A stretch of DNA of 64,000 nt from assembly GCA_958477465.1 (NCBI GenBank), contig CAUEFX010000003.1, forward strand, positions 1 through 64,000. Direction: 5' to 3'. Source of the DNA: an uncultured Bacteroides sp. (GTDB taxonomy: Bacteria > Bacteroidota > Bacteroidia > Bacteroidales > Bacteroidaceae). The position numbers and the translations under genes were made by a program. Of this stretch, positions 8,797-15,554 are shown piece by piece (the stretch's first letter is position 1; each line of letters begins with the position of its first letter). The notes under the pieces were generated by a model, which searched no databases, had not been told where the DNA came from, and worked only from the letters and a program-made list of their open reading frames with translations.

Positions 8797-9858
8797 ATGA
8801 GCAAGCAAGAAGTTATCCTGTGCGAGAGCCTGGAAGTCAGCCTTGGCCGTGCCATTGAAAAATGCCCGCACGACCGTCTGTTCATCCTGACCGATGAACA
8901 CACCCACCGCCTGTGTATGCCTCAGATGAGGGAAGTCTCCTTTCTGAAAGACGCCATTGAAATAACCATCGGGGCAGGCGATGTGCACAAAACATTGGAA
9001 ACACTGGCCTCTGTATGGCAGACATTAAGCGACAAAGGTGCAAGCCGCCATTCGTTTCTGATAAATCTGGGCGGTGGCATGGTGACGGATTTGGGTGGCT
9101 TTGCAGCCGCTACTTTCAAAAGAGGCTTTGCTTATATCAATGTCCCTACTACTTTGCTCGCCATGGTAGATGCCTCCGTAGGAGGAAAGACCGGAATCAA
9201 CTTCAACGGTTTAAAAAATGAAATCGGTGTATTTGCCCCAGCGAACAGCGTACTGATTGAAACAGAATTCCTGCGCAGCCTGGATGCCCAAAACTTCTTT
9301 TCGGGGTATGCCGAAATGCTGAAACACGGACTCATCAGCAATGCGGCTCACTGGGCAGAGCTTCTTAACTTCAATACCGACCTTATCGACTACAAACACC
9401 TGAAGAAACTGGTAGGTGAATCGGTACAGGTGAAAGAAAACATCGTGGAACAAGATCCTTTCGAACACGGCATCCGCAAGGCCCTGAATTTAGGACACAC
9501 CGTAGGACACGCATTCGAGAGCCTGGCCTTGGCAGAAAACCGCCCGGTGCTGCACGGCTATGCAGTGGCATGGGGAATTGTTTGTGAGCTATACCTGTCG
9601 CATCTCAAAACCGGATTTCCGAAAGACAAAATGCGTCAGACAATACAATTCATAAAAGAGAACTATGGCGGTTTCAGCTTCGATTGTAAGCAATATGAAC
9701 AACTTTATACCTTGATGCAGCACGACAAAAAGAATACTGCCGGAATAATCAATTTCACCTTACTGAAAGAAATCGGCGACATAAGTATCAATCAAACGGC
9801 CGGCAAAGATCAGATTTTCGAGATGTTTGATTTTTACCGGGAATGTATGGGAGTATAA
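8797..9858 (+). CDS. aroB: 3-dehydroquinate synthase
   Basis: 353 aa. It converts DAHP to 3-dehydroquinate, step two of the shikimate pathway, using NAD+ and a divalent metal. The sequence shows the NAD-binding GGGMVTDLGGFAAATFKRG, the strongly conserved NVPTTLLAMVDASVGGKTG, and the metal-binding His region NLGHTVGHAFE with the later LHGYAVAWG. Length is normal. The start is a Met with the -7 box TATTTTTG 24 bases upstream. aroA is in the same window at 53959, far away, so the pathway genes are scattered. Confidence 0.96.
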   Translation: MSKQEVILCESLEVSLGRAIEKCPHDRLFILTDEHTHRLCMPQMREVSFLKDAIEITIGAGDVHKTLETLASVWQTLSDKGASRHSFLINLGGGMVTDLGGFAAATFKRGFAYINVPTTLLAMVDASVGGKTGINFNGLKNEIGVFAPANSVLIETEFLRSLDAQNFFSGYAEMLKHGLISNAAHWAELLNFNTDLIDYKHLKKLVGESVQVKENIVEQDPFEHGIRKALNLGHTVGHAFESLALAENRPVLHGYAVAWGIVCELYLSHLKTGFPKDKMRQTIQFIKENYGGFSFDCKQYEQLYTLMQHDKKNTAGIINFTLLKEIGDISINQTAGKDQIFEMFDFYRECMGV

Positions 9859-10158
9859 AAAACTCCCATCATTCCGAATACCACCATCAAACTGATTCAT
9901 ACCCACAATTCTCCTGCAACAGCATTACAGCGTTCAGGAGGCGGATTATTCATGAATCGGCCTGACCGGATTGTTTGTACAAAAATGTTTCTAAATTTCC
10001 CTTATGTATAGGCAGAGTATCACTAATGCCTGTTCCGTTCGTTTTGCTTGTTTCGTTTGTTTGTCTCGTTCGCTTTATTTATTTCGTCTGTCTAGTTCGC
10101 CTTGTTTATTCTATTTCATTTCGTTCACCTCGTCCGTTTTCATTTCTACATCCCATAC
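9859..10158. other. intergenic region with pyrimidine-rich low-complexity tract
   Basis: No gene seen. Around 10035-10145 the plus strand is made of loosely repeated TTCGTTT/TCGTTCG/CTCGTCCG units (purine-rich GAACGA units on the minus strand), downstream of the AraC gene. No clear hairpin or open frame. Confidence 0.5.
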
Positions 10159-11025
10159 TCAATTCTGCATTCTATATTCCAAAAGCGACAGACCGGTATG
10201 TTTTCTGAAGAAACGCCCCAATGAAGACTGGTTGGAAAAATTTGTCTTAACAGCAATTTGTTGAATAGTCATAGTTGTATTTTTCAGCAATGCTTTGATT
10301 TCCAAAACGATGTATTCTATTATCCAATCCTTTGCCGTTTTACCACTGACCTCTTTGATGATCATAGACAAATATTTAGAGGTAATAAACAATTTATCTG
10401 CATAAAAGGCCACTTCCCGGTTCTTTTTATAATTCTCCATAATCAACTTAAAGAACTGATTAGCCAGTTCATCTTTACGGGCATCCGGTTTGTCTCCTCC
10501 CACCGTAAGAGCATTATTGAGATAAGTATCGTACAAATCAACATAAAAGAATCTCAACAGATAGATTAACCCCTCCCGGCGATAAGGTCCCTGTCCCGGT
10601 CTTATCCGATTGGAGAGCAAATCAAAATACATGTTAAAACCGACCCTTTCACGTTCATCCAAAGAGAACCAGAAATGCTTTCTCATATAAAAGAAGAAAT
10701 GGGGAGAAAAACGGCGCACCCCACTCATGACATCGTCATAAAAAGAGGAAGAAAGGATAAAAGTCAATGTCATAAAGTCATCGCTAAGGTCAGTAAACGA
10801 GACAAGCTGCCCCGGAAGAAGAATCGCCAATTCATTCTCGCACAGCAAATGCCTATTATCATATATACTGATATTTGCACTACCTTTCAAACAAAAAATA
10901 ACCAATCCGGTCTGGATATAAGAAGGATAAGCTGTCAAAGGAAGATATTTCAAATTCCTGCAAATTTTGAAATCATCACCAAGAACGCTGAAATCCAATG
11001 ATCTTTCTACTTTGCTGTTTAACAT
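10159..11025 (-). CDS. AraC-family transcriptional regulator
   Basis: 288 aa. The N-terminal ~160 residues look like a cupin-type sensing domain (YIQTGLVIFCLKGSANISIYDN). The C-terminal ~100 residues are the paired HTH of the AraC/XylS family, with the conserved second helix-turn-helix TIQQIAVKTNFSNQSSLGRFFRKHTGLSLLEYR. It is probably a cytoplasmic one-component activator. No target gene is adjacent: aroB converges from one side and a long gene-poor region lies on the other. Confidence 0.88.
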   Translation of the reverse strand: MLNSKVERSLDFSVLGDDFKICRNLKYLPLTAYPSYIQTGLVIFCLKGSANISIYDNRHLLCENELAILLPGQLVSFTDLSDDFMTLTFILSSSFYDDVMSGVRRFSPHFFFYMRKHFWFSLDERERVGFNMYFDLLSNRIRPGQGPYRREGLIYLLRFFYVDLYDTYLNNALTVGGDKPDARKDELANQFFKLIMENYKKNREVAFYADKLFITSKYLSMIIKEVSGKTAKDWIIEYIVLEIKALLKNTTMTIQQIAVKTNFSNQSSLGRFFRKHTGLSLLEYRMQN

Positions 11026-11869
11026 TTACCAATCTATTTTTACAATATTACTAATACCATTATCGTAATCCACATTTATAAACAATCATTTGTGTGTCCG
11101 TTATTTTTTTGTCCTATTTATTTACACGATTCATTTACATACAAAAGTAATAATACCGCCCGTTTTGCGCAAAGATATCGCAAGACCGCATATACAAGTC
11201 AGTCCAAACATTATATCAATCAGTCCGGTCGGCATTCAAAAAGAAAGAAAAGCGGATATTTATAAAATACCACTCTTAAATACAACTTTTCTGTCACACA
11301 CATTTCATTTCAATGTCAACTGCAAGGGTAATACGTAGACCAGTGACCAGCAATGCATCACAACACTAAAATTAAGGAACAAGGTTGTGGAATGAACTTC
11401 AAGACAGGTAAAGGACAGTTCACAAAGATCGGGAAAGAACAACTTACTTATTTAACAAAGTACTTGCAATCCCCAAAATTAAAAAGATATTTATGCGGTA
11501 CGAAACAAATATCTTTTGCTGTATAGATAAGAGTTGACATAGTGTCTCCTGCGTCTGCTCCAATAGTGAAGCCAGCCACCTCTTCTTTCCTTTGTCCATC
11601 ATTGTTTCCTGTTTTTTAGTTTTCCGAATGATAACGAAAATGAAGGAGAAATGGATGGATATTTAACATTTCCAAGGATCTGAAACAGTGGTTGAATACT
11701 AACTTTACACGATACAAAACGCCGAACAGTTACCGGATCGCCCTTACATCCTTCTATTTACTATTAGAATTTTATCTAAAATGTGCTTTATACTTCCAAT
11801 ATCCAACACTGATTATAAGTGATATACGTAGCAATAGGCATTGTAAACAAATATTTTTCCAACAATTTA
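11026..11869. other. gene-poor stretch before the island
   Basis: 844 bases between the AraC start and the tRNA-Pro remnant, with no gene above 60 codons that looks coding. It holds the AraC promoter region and one small candidate frame on the minus strand (11444-11602, listed separately). No tRNA or repeat seen. Confidence 0.5.
11444..11602 (-). CDS. candidate small protein, 52 aa
   Basis: Open frame starting with two Met codons at 11602. The sequence begins MMDKGKKRWLASLLEQTQE, then a mixed helix, and ends with a hydrophobic stretch (RINIFLILGIASTLLNK). The possible leader AGGAAACA precedes the start. A basic N-terminus plus a terminal hydrophobic helix would fit a small membrane protein, but no homologue is known to me and chance is possible. 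Confidence 0.3.
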   Translation of the reverse strand: MMDKGKKRWLASLLEQTQETLCQLLSIQQKIFVSYRINIFLILGIASTLLNK

Positions 11870-11900
11870 TTTGTAGATTTAAAATAAAGCACTACATTTG
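11870..11900 (+). promoter_or_regulatory. tRNA-Pro promoter, left (native) copy
   Basis: TTTG at 11870-11873, 19 bases, then TACATTTG at 11893-11900: an exact match to the Bacteroides -33/-7 consensus. Transcription should start about 5 bases before the tRNA 5' end at 11912. The 76-bp repeat begins two bases after this TTTG, so the -33 box lies outside the duplicated segment. Confidence 0.75.
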
Positions 11901-11911
11901 CACTCGCAATT

Positions 11912-11950
11912 CGGGATGTAGCTCAGCTCGGTAGAGTACGCGTCTGGGGG
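11912..11950 (+). pseudogene. tRNA-Pro 5' half left at attL
   Basis: 39 bases identical, apart from one D-loop base, to the 5' half of the complete tRNA at 19585: acceptor 5' strand CGGGATG, D arm, anticodon stem 5' strand CGCGT and loop CTGGGGG. After the five Gs the sequence changes to unrelated island DNA (TAATGAAATG). It keeps a consensus promoter, so a truncated transcript should be made, ending at the terminator at 11997. Confidence 0.85.
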
Positions 11951-11996
11951 TAATGAAATGAGCAAAGATTAAAAACATTGCAATACAATATAAATC

Positions 11997-12031
11997 AAGG
12001 AGTTAAGTAAACGCTTAACTCCTTATTTTTT
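11997..12031 (+). terminator. island-borne terminator behind the truncated tRNA
   Basis: AAGGAGTTAAG, 6-base loop, CTTAACTCCTT, then ATTTTTTA. It is closely similar to the native tRNA terminator at 19671, sharing the stem sequence and the ATCAAGGAGTTAAG lead-in. It would end the truncated tRNA transcript about 46 bases beyond the break. Confidence 0.8.
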
Positions 12032-12048
12032 ATCTACGAATAAGTTTC

Positions 12049-12078
12049 GATTAAAGTTTTCGGGAAACTTAATGCTAA
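12049..12078. repeat. left arm-type repeat of the island
   Basis: GATTAAAGTTTTCGGGAAAC plus CTTAA (12049-12072) followed after one mismatch by GCTAAT. The same sequence lies near the right end at 19346-19376. The core AAGTTT-TCGGG-AAACTT is a 6-bp inverted repeat. Its symmetric placement near both ends suggests recombinase arm or excisionase binding. Confidence 0.6.
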
Positions 12079-12103
12079 TTAAAGCAAATTGCCATTGTTG
12101 TAT

Positions 12104-12520
12104 TTATTTGCATTCAAATTTTTCAAGGCATTGTTCAAGATAATTCAAAGCCTCTTTGTAAGTTTCCACTTTCTAATGTGCCTCCCCCTCCTAAACGTGA
12201 TAAATCCATATTGTATTTCAAATCCCGTATTTTTACTTTTACGGAAAGTGGATTGATTGAAACACGTTGGATAAAATGTTTGGTAGTCCTCCCCTTTTAT
12301 TGGGGTTAGACATTTCAAGGCAGTCAACACTTCATCGTTAACCCCTTGGGCTTTTAAATCTTCCAATGTTATAGGAGTATCCTACTTACATCATGTAACG
12401 ATGCTACTATCTTTTCATCCTCCGTTTGGCAGTGTAATGCCACTCTCATCGGGTGAAGTATGTAAAGAGCAACAGACTTATCTGTCTGCCCCAAATGAGT
12501 CTTATAAGCAACAATATAAA
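12104..12520 (-). pseudogene. decayed SpoT/MESH1-like HD hydrolase
   Basis: Read on the minus strand in changing frames, this region keeps the outline of a small HD-domain (p)ppGpp-hydrolase-like protein. In order: AYKTHLGQTDKSVALYILHP, then KIVASLHDV; a one-base loss; then DTPITLEDLKAQGVNDEVLT; a shift; then NPLSVKVKIRDLKYNMDLSR; another shift; then VETYKEALNYLEQCLEKF and a stop at 12106-12104. At least three frameshifts are needed, so it is not functional. It belongs to the same broad family as the intact HD gene at 14734 but is clearly not a recent copy of it. Confidence 0.8.
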
Positions 12521-12624
12521 TATAATTAAAAACATCACATTTATATCGCTTTTTAAATATAATATTAATATATTCGTCAAAGATAAAAGTTAAATATCAA
12601 TATTTACTCTTAACGCTGACAAAT

Positions 12625-13227
12625 ATGGAAACTACAAATTACAAACTGTACAGTTATAAAATGCAGCATGACAACCGTTTTGCCCCAAACCCTCTATTTG
12701 GGGTGCTGACATTGGCTACATGTAAACCATACATGAGACTTAACACAAAGGTCGGAGAATGGATTGCAGGATGGACTTCTGCACACATTGCACATTCACC
12801 CACAGAACAAGGTAAGGAGAAACTTATATACTTGGCTAAAGTTACCCATAAACTGACATTTGGAGAATATTGGGAACAATATCCACAAAAAAGAGCTGTT
12901 TATACTAAGGATAAAGATGTTTTAGAACGGTTAGGAGACAATATTTATCAGCCCGACCATTCTTCGGAGGATGGTTTCAAACAAATGCCCAACATTCATC
13001 ATGGTGCGGACAAGAAAGCAAAGGACTTGAAAGGCAAATTCGTCCTTGTCTGTGAGGAGTTCTACTATTTTAGCTGTCTGTCCCCATTGGAAATACCAAT
13101 GAAACTACGCCCCAAAATTCCTAAAGCGCAAACGTCATACGGAACAATTACGGAGGATGCTTCCGCATTCATTAACTACGTCAGACAACATACTGACTTA
13201 TGTAAAAAGCAGACTGATACTAAATAA
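12625..13227 (+). CDS. Nmad2-like protein (nucleotide modification associated domain 2)
   Basis: 200 aa. The N-terminus YKLYSYKMQHDNRFAPNPLF with GVLTLATCKPYMR and VGEWIAGWTS matches my memory of the Nmad2 pattern (HDtGFAPNPf.G..TLA.CKP..R). Nmad domains were predicted by Iyer, Aravind and colleagues from genomic context to act in DNA base hypermodification; the biochemical role is not established. The gene ends 4 bases before the Nmad3-like gene, so they form a pair. There is no signal peptide or membrane segment. What is seen is the motif pattern and the pairing; the link to DNA modification is inferred. Confidence 0.7.
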   Translation: METTNYKLYSYKMQHDNRFAPNPLFGVLTLATCKPYMRLNTKVGEWIAGWTSAHIAHSPTEQGKEKLIYLAKVTHKLTFGEYWEQYPQKRAVYTKDKDVLERLGDNIYQPDHSSEDGFKQMPNIHHGADKKAKDLKGKFVLVCEEFYYFSCLSPLEIPMKLRPKIPKAQTSYGTITEDASAFINYVRQHTDLCKKQTDTK

Positions 13228-13231
13228 AGGA

Positions 13232-14023
13232 ATGAGAGTCATATTAAGCCGTAAAGGATTTGATTCACAATATGGCAGGATGCCAAGTCCAATATTACCC
13301 GATGGAACGCTGCTATCAATGCCAATACCATCAAAAGTAGATGACATGAAATTTACGGATTTGAAGTGGAACGGAAAATCATATTATGACATTATCCATG
13401 AACTAAAAAGGAACAGTAAGATTCAAGAAAAATATCACTGCCACTTAGACCCCGACCTTAGAATGGGGGTCATAGACAGACCGGACAAATGGAAACCGTC
13501 ATTGGGGCAAGAGGGAACATCTTTAAGGCATCTACAGAAACAAGGTGTAGAAATAGGAGACTTGTTTCTGTTCTTTGGTTGGTATAAGCAGGCAGAGCTT
13601 ATAGACGGAAAATTGAGCTATGTAAAAGGGGCTCCAGACCTACATATCATCTACGGATATTTACAGATAGGAAGTATGATTACCTCACCTAATGATATTC
13701 CACAATGGTTAAGTTACCATTCACATAGCAAACTTGATAAATGGAAACAACCAAATGTCATCTATATAGCAGCACCTTCTTTTACACTATACCCCGAACT
13801 ATCCGGAGCAGGATGTTTGCAATATTCTGAGAAATTAGTACTCACTAAACAAGGATATAGTAGAAGAGTTTGGAATTTACCCGATTTCTTTAGGGAGATA
13901 ACCATAACCTACAATGCTGATTCATGGAAAGAAGATTGTTTTGTATCAGCAGCCAAAGGACAGGAGTTTGTTTTCGAAGCTAATGCAAATGCGATTGAAT
14001 GGATAAAAGACATATTGAAATAA
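13232..14023 (+). CDS. Nmad3-like protein (nucleotide modification associated domain 3)
   Basis: 263 aa from the Met at 13232, chosen over an upstream in-frame Met because MRVILSRKGFDSQYGRMPSP with ILPDGTLLSMPIP is the usual Nmad3 opening and AAAGGA precedes it by one base. The middle part holds HCHLDPDL and DLFLFFGWYKQAE; the end is EANANAIEWIKDILK. It is the second gene of a two-gene unit with the Nmad2-like gene. The last 37 codons are present again at 15282 as the tail of a second, slightly different Nmad3 gene. Role: predicted DNA base modification, not proven. Confidence 0.72.
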   Translation: MRVILSRKGFDSQYGRMPSPILPDGTLLSMPIPSKVDDMKFTDLKWNGKSYYDIIHELKRNSKIQEKYHCHLDPDLRMGVIDRPDKWKPSLGQEGTSLRHLQKQGVEIGDLFLFFGWYKQAELIDGKLSYVKGAPDLHIIYGYLQIGSMITSPNDIPQWLSYHSHSKLDKWKQPNVIYIAAPSFTLYPELSGAGCLQYSEKLVLTKQGYSRRVWNLPDFFREITITYNADSWKEDCFVSAAKGQEFVFEANANAIEWIKDILK

Positions 14024-14158
14024 GAAGACGTATTCTTGAAGTGGTACGAAAAGAAATAGGAGCTGATCCAGCTCCTATTTTCCCAAATCAGAGGTAAGGT
14101 ACTTAGGTGGACAGGTCATATAGACGCCACGGCCTCTTAGTTTGACAGTGCAAATATA
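13913..14158. repeat. 246-bp direct repeat, copy 1
   Basis: About 93% identical by eye to 15282-15530. It contains the Nmad3 C-terminal codons, a bidirectional hairpin and the small RNA with its -7 box. Homology ends exactly at the -7 box (CAAATATA on the plus strand). Confidence 0.9.
14046..14145 (-). ncRNA. predicted structured small RNA, copy 1
   Basis: About 100 nt on the minus strand, from a start predicted near 14145 to a rho-independent terminator (AATAGGAGCTG, GAT loop, CAGCTCCTATT at 14079-14055, then TTTCTTTT). The RNA has a closing helix between its 5' part (CAAACUAAGAGG) and the segment before the terminator (CCUCUGAUUUGG), and inside it GUGG...CCAC around a GUC/GAC hairpin. In copy 2 the helix AGAGG/CCUCU becomes AGAAG/CUUCU (a G-C pair turned into A-U) and a U-A becomes U-G, so pairing is kept. 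It has no open frame. It lies convergent to Nmad3 with the terminator shared. Family unknown to me. Confidence 0.65.
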
Positions 14159-14181
14159 ACGTGATAATTTGATTCAGCAAT
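14151..14181 (-). promoter_or_regulatory. promoter of small RNA copy 1
   Basis: On the minus strand ATTG (14181-14178), 19 bases, TATATTTG (14158-14151). This is one base off the Bacteroides -33 consensus with a full -7 match. Confidence 0.65.
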
Positions 14182-14204
14182 GAAATAAACGAATTAAAAA
14201 GACA

Positions 14205-14468
14205 TTATTCCTCAATAAGATTTGCACACATCATTAATTCACAGGTTTCCTCATACGTGGCATATCTTGCTTTACCTAACTCATCAATCAGCACATAAAT
14301 AGGACGACCTACATACTTTCCAACCTCCTCTTTGGGGCAAACAAAATAAACCTTAAATCCCTTATAATCCGCCTTCTTAATAAGTTCAAACATTTCAGTA
14401 CCATTCAAGAACTTCGTTACTATCGAAAGAAGCACCTCATCATTCATCTTACTCATATTGTTTTGCAT
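14205..14468 (-). CDS. hypothetical small soluble protein
   Basis: 87 aa, no signal peptide or membrane helix. The N-terminal part is helical (MNDEVLLSIVTKFLNGTEMFELIKKA); the middle VYFVCPKEEVGKYVGRPIYVLID looks like beta strands; two Cys fall near the C-terminus (ETCELMMCANL). No family recognised. It follows the HD/60-aa pair on the same strand after an 86-base gap. It could be an accessory gene or an anti-host factor of the island, but nothing proves a role. Confidence 0.55.
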   Translation of the reverse strand: MQNNMSKMNDEVLLSIVTKFLNGTEMFELIKKADYKGFKVYFVCPKEEVGKYVGRPIYVLIDELGKARYATYEETCELMMCANLIEE

Positions 14469-14554
14469 AATTTTTTACTATATCATGTTTAATAAGCAAA
14501 TTATCAACTCTTAATAGTCGACAACTGTATTTAGGGTTAACCCTCTGCAATAAT

Positions 14555-14737
14555 TCATACCTTGACACGGGTAAAAGACTCTTTGGAGTCGCCCTCTTTA
14601 TTCAATTTTGATTCGTATTCGACTCGTTTCTGTTCGCCATATCTCTGACCAACACTATGTTTTCTACGATTTTCGGGGGTGTCCTGATACACCCCCGAAC
14701 GAGATTTGAGTATGAATTTTTCTGTTAATGTAATCAT
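14555..14737 (-). CDS. hypothetical 60-aa basic protein coupled to the HD gene
   Basis: 60 aa, very polar and basic (SGVYQDTPENRRKHSVGQRY), no membrane helix. Its ATG overlaps the stop of the HD gene (ATGA), which argues that it is really translated. No family recognised; it could bind nucleic acid or the HD protein. Confidence 0.5.
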   Translation of the reverse strand: MITLTEKFILKSRSGVYQDTPENRRKHSVGQRYGEQKRVEYESKLNKEGDSKESFTRVKV

Positions 14738-15147
14738 TGGTTTAAAATTGAAAGTGCGGTAAAATATTTTTCATAATTATACACTTTTCCTCTATTAGGA
14801 TCAGTATTATCAGCAATATCATATTTCTTGACATTAATTGCTAAATGGTTTTTACTATCTCGAATTTTTCTAATATAATCAAAATAGGGGACATTTTTAT
14901 CATGATTCATTAACTTTAATGCCTGGATTATACATTCATCATCTGTTACCTCTCGTTTTATATCTTCAACAGTATAATGGGTGTCTTCAAGAACATCATG
15001 CAGTAATGCTACAATTCTTTCATCATCAGTCACCCCTCTATAAGATACTCTTATAGGATGCAATAAATATTCTTCACCACTTTTGTCAACTTGACCTTTA
15101 TGAGCTTTTTGAGCAAACTTTAATGCCTTGTAAATTTCCTTTTTCAT
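14734..15147 (-). CDS. HD-domain phosphohydrolase, SpoT/MESH1-like
   Basis: 137 aa from the chosen start. The Met at 15147 (MKKEIYKALKFAQKAHKGQ) is preferred because a good promoter at 15174-15206 would start transcription near 15168, inside the longer frame that opens with GTG at 15174. Family signatures are all present: HKGQVDKSG, YLLHPIRV, ALLHDVLEDT (HD and ED pairs) and KKYDIADNTD with the last metal-binding Asp. Such single-domain enzymes hydrolyse (p)ppGpp or related nucleotides in the cytoplasm; the substrate here is inferred. It is coupled to the 60-aa gene. A decayed relative lies at 12104. Confidence 0.82.
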   Translation of the reverse strand: MKKEIYKALKFAQKAHKGQVDKSGEEYLLHPIRVSYRGVTDDERIVALLHDVLEDTHYTVEDIKREVTDDECIIQALKLMNHDKNVPYFDYIRKIRDSKNHLAINVKKYDIADNTDPNRGKVYNYEKYFTALSILNQ

Positions 15148-15173
15148 AACATTCGCTTTAGTAATTGACATCA

Positions 15174-15206
15174 CAAAAATAGCGGCAAAAATTCTAAAAT
15201 TACAAA
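15174..15206 (-). promoter_or_regulatory. promoter of the HD operon
   Basis: TTTG (15206-15203), 21 bases, TATTTTTG (15181-15174) on the minus strand, both matching consensus. It supports the internal Met at 15147 as the HD gene start. Confidence 0.65.
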
Positions 15207-15281
15207 ATTATCCGGAAAAATCTTAAAAGGACTGAAGATTTTTCACCCTCAGCCCTAAAATCAAATTAAAATCAATCATTA

Positions 15282-15395
15282 AATGCTGATTCATGGAAAG
15301 AAGATTGTTTTGTATCGGCAGCCAAAGGACAGGTGGAAGATGTTTTTGAGGCTAATGCAAATGCGATTGAATGGATAAAAGACATATTGAAATAA
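15282..15395 (+). pseudogene. C-terminal remnant of a second Nmad3 gene
   Basis: 37 codons plus stop, in frame, reading NADSWKEDCFVSAAKGQ, then VEDVFEANANAIEWIKDILK. It differs from the intact Nmad3 by GQVEDVFEA against GQEFVFEA. There is no start and no upstream Nmad3 sequence. It is the relic of a divergent allele, not a simple copy. Confidence 0.8.
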
Positions 15396-15417
15396 GAAGA
15401 CGTATTCTTGAAGTGGT

Positions 15418-15517
15418 ACGAAAAGAAATAGGAGCTGGATCAGCTCCTATTTTCCCAAACCAGAAGTAATGTACTTAGGTGGACAGGTCATATAGACGCC
15501 ACGGCTTCTTAGTTTGA
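15418..15517 (-). ncRNA. predicted structured small RNA, copy 2
   Basis: About 100 nt on the minus strand, same architecture as copy 1: start near 15517, closing helix AGAAG (15509-15505) with CUUCU (15466-15462), inner GUGG/CCAC stem, terminator AATAGGAGCTG-ATC-CAGCTCCTATT at 15451-15427 followed by TTTCTTTT. Differences from copy 1 fall in loops, in wobble-compatible positions or as compensating pairs, while the inner segment GUGGCGUCUAUAUGACCUGU is unchanged. Expression should come from its own consensus promoter. Function unknown. Confidence 0.65.
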
Positions 15518-15522
15518 CGGTA

Positions 15523-15554
15523 CAAATATAGGTAAATCACCTCTAAATAACAAA
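15523..15554 (-). promoter_or_regulatory. promoter of small RNA copy 2
   Basis: TTTG (15554-15551), exactly 20 bases, TATATTTG (15530-15523) on the minus strand: a full match to the Bacteroides vegetative promoter. The -33 region is outside the repeated block and unrelated to copy 1, yet the promoter is kept in both. Confidence 0.75.

Larger units (their letters stand above)
15282..15530. repeat. 246/249-bp direct repeat, copy 2
   Basis: Matches 13913-14158 with one extra codon and scattered base changes. It flanks, with copy 1, a 1.1-kb block holding the HD operon and the 87-aa gene, which could have arrived or been rearranged by recombination between two related islands. Confidence 0.9.

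Noticed and set aside
10035..10145. Possible CRISPR-like or tandem array in the TTCGTTT-rich tract
   Set aside because: Units are irregular in length and sequence with no spacers; it is low-complexity DNA. No CRISPR array is seen anywhere in the window.
9975..10208. Small plus-strand frame rich in Phe, Val and Ser
   Set aside because: It is the translation of the pyrimidine-rich tract and overlaps the AraC gene end in antisense; not a gene.
14046..14158. Retron-type msr/msd RNA
   Set aside because: No reverse transcriptase gene lies in or near the island, and the RNA lacks the expected long a1/a2 and msd hairpin layout.
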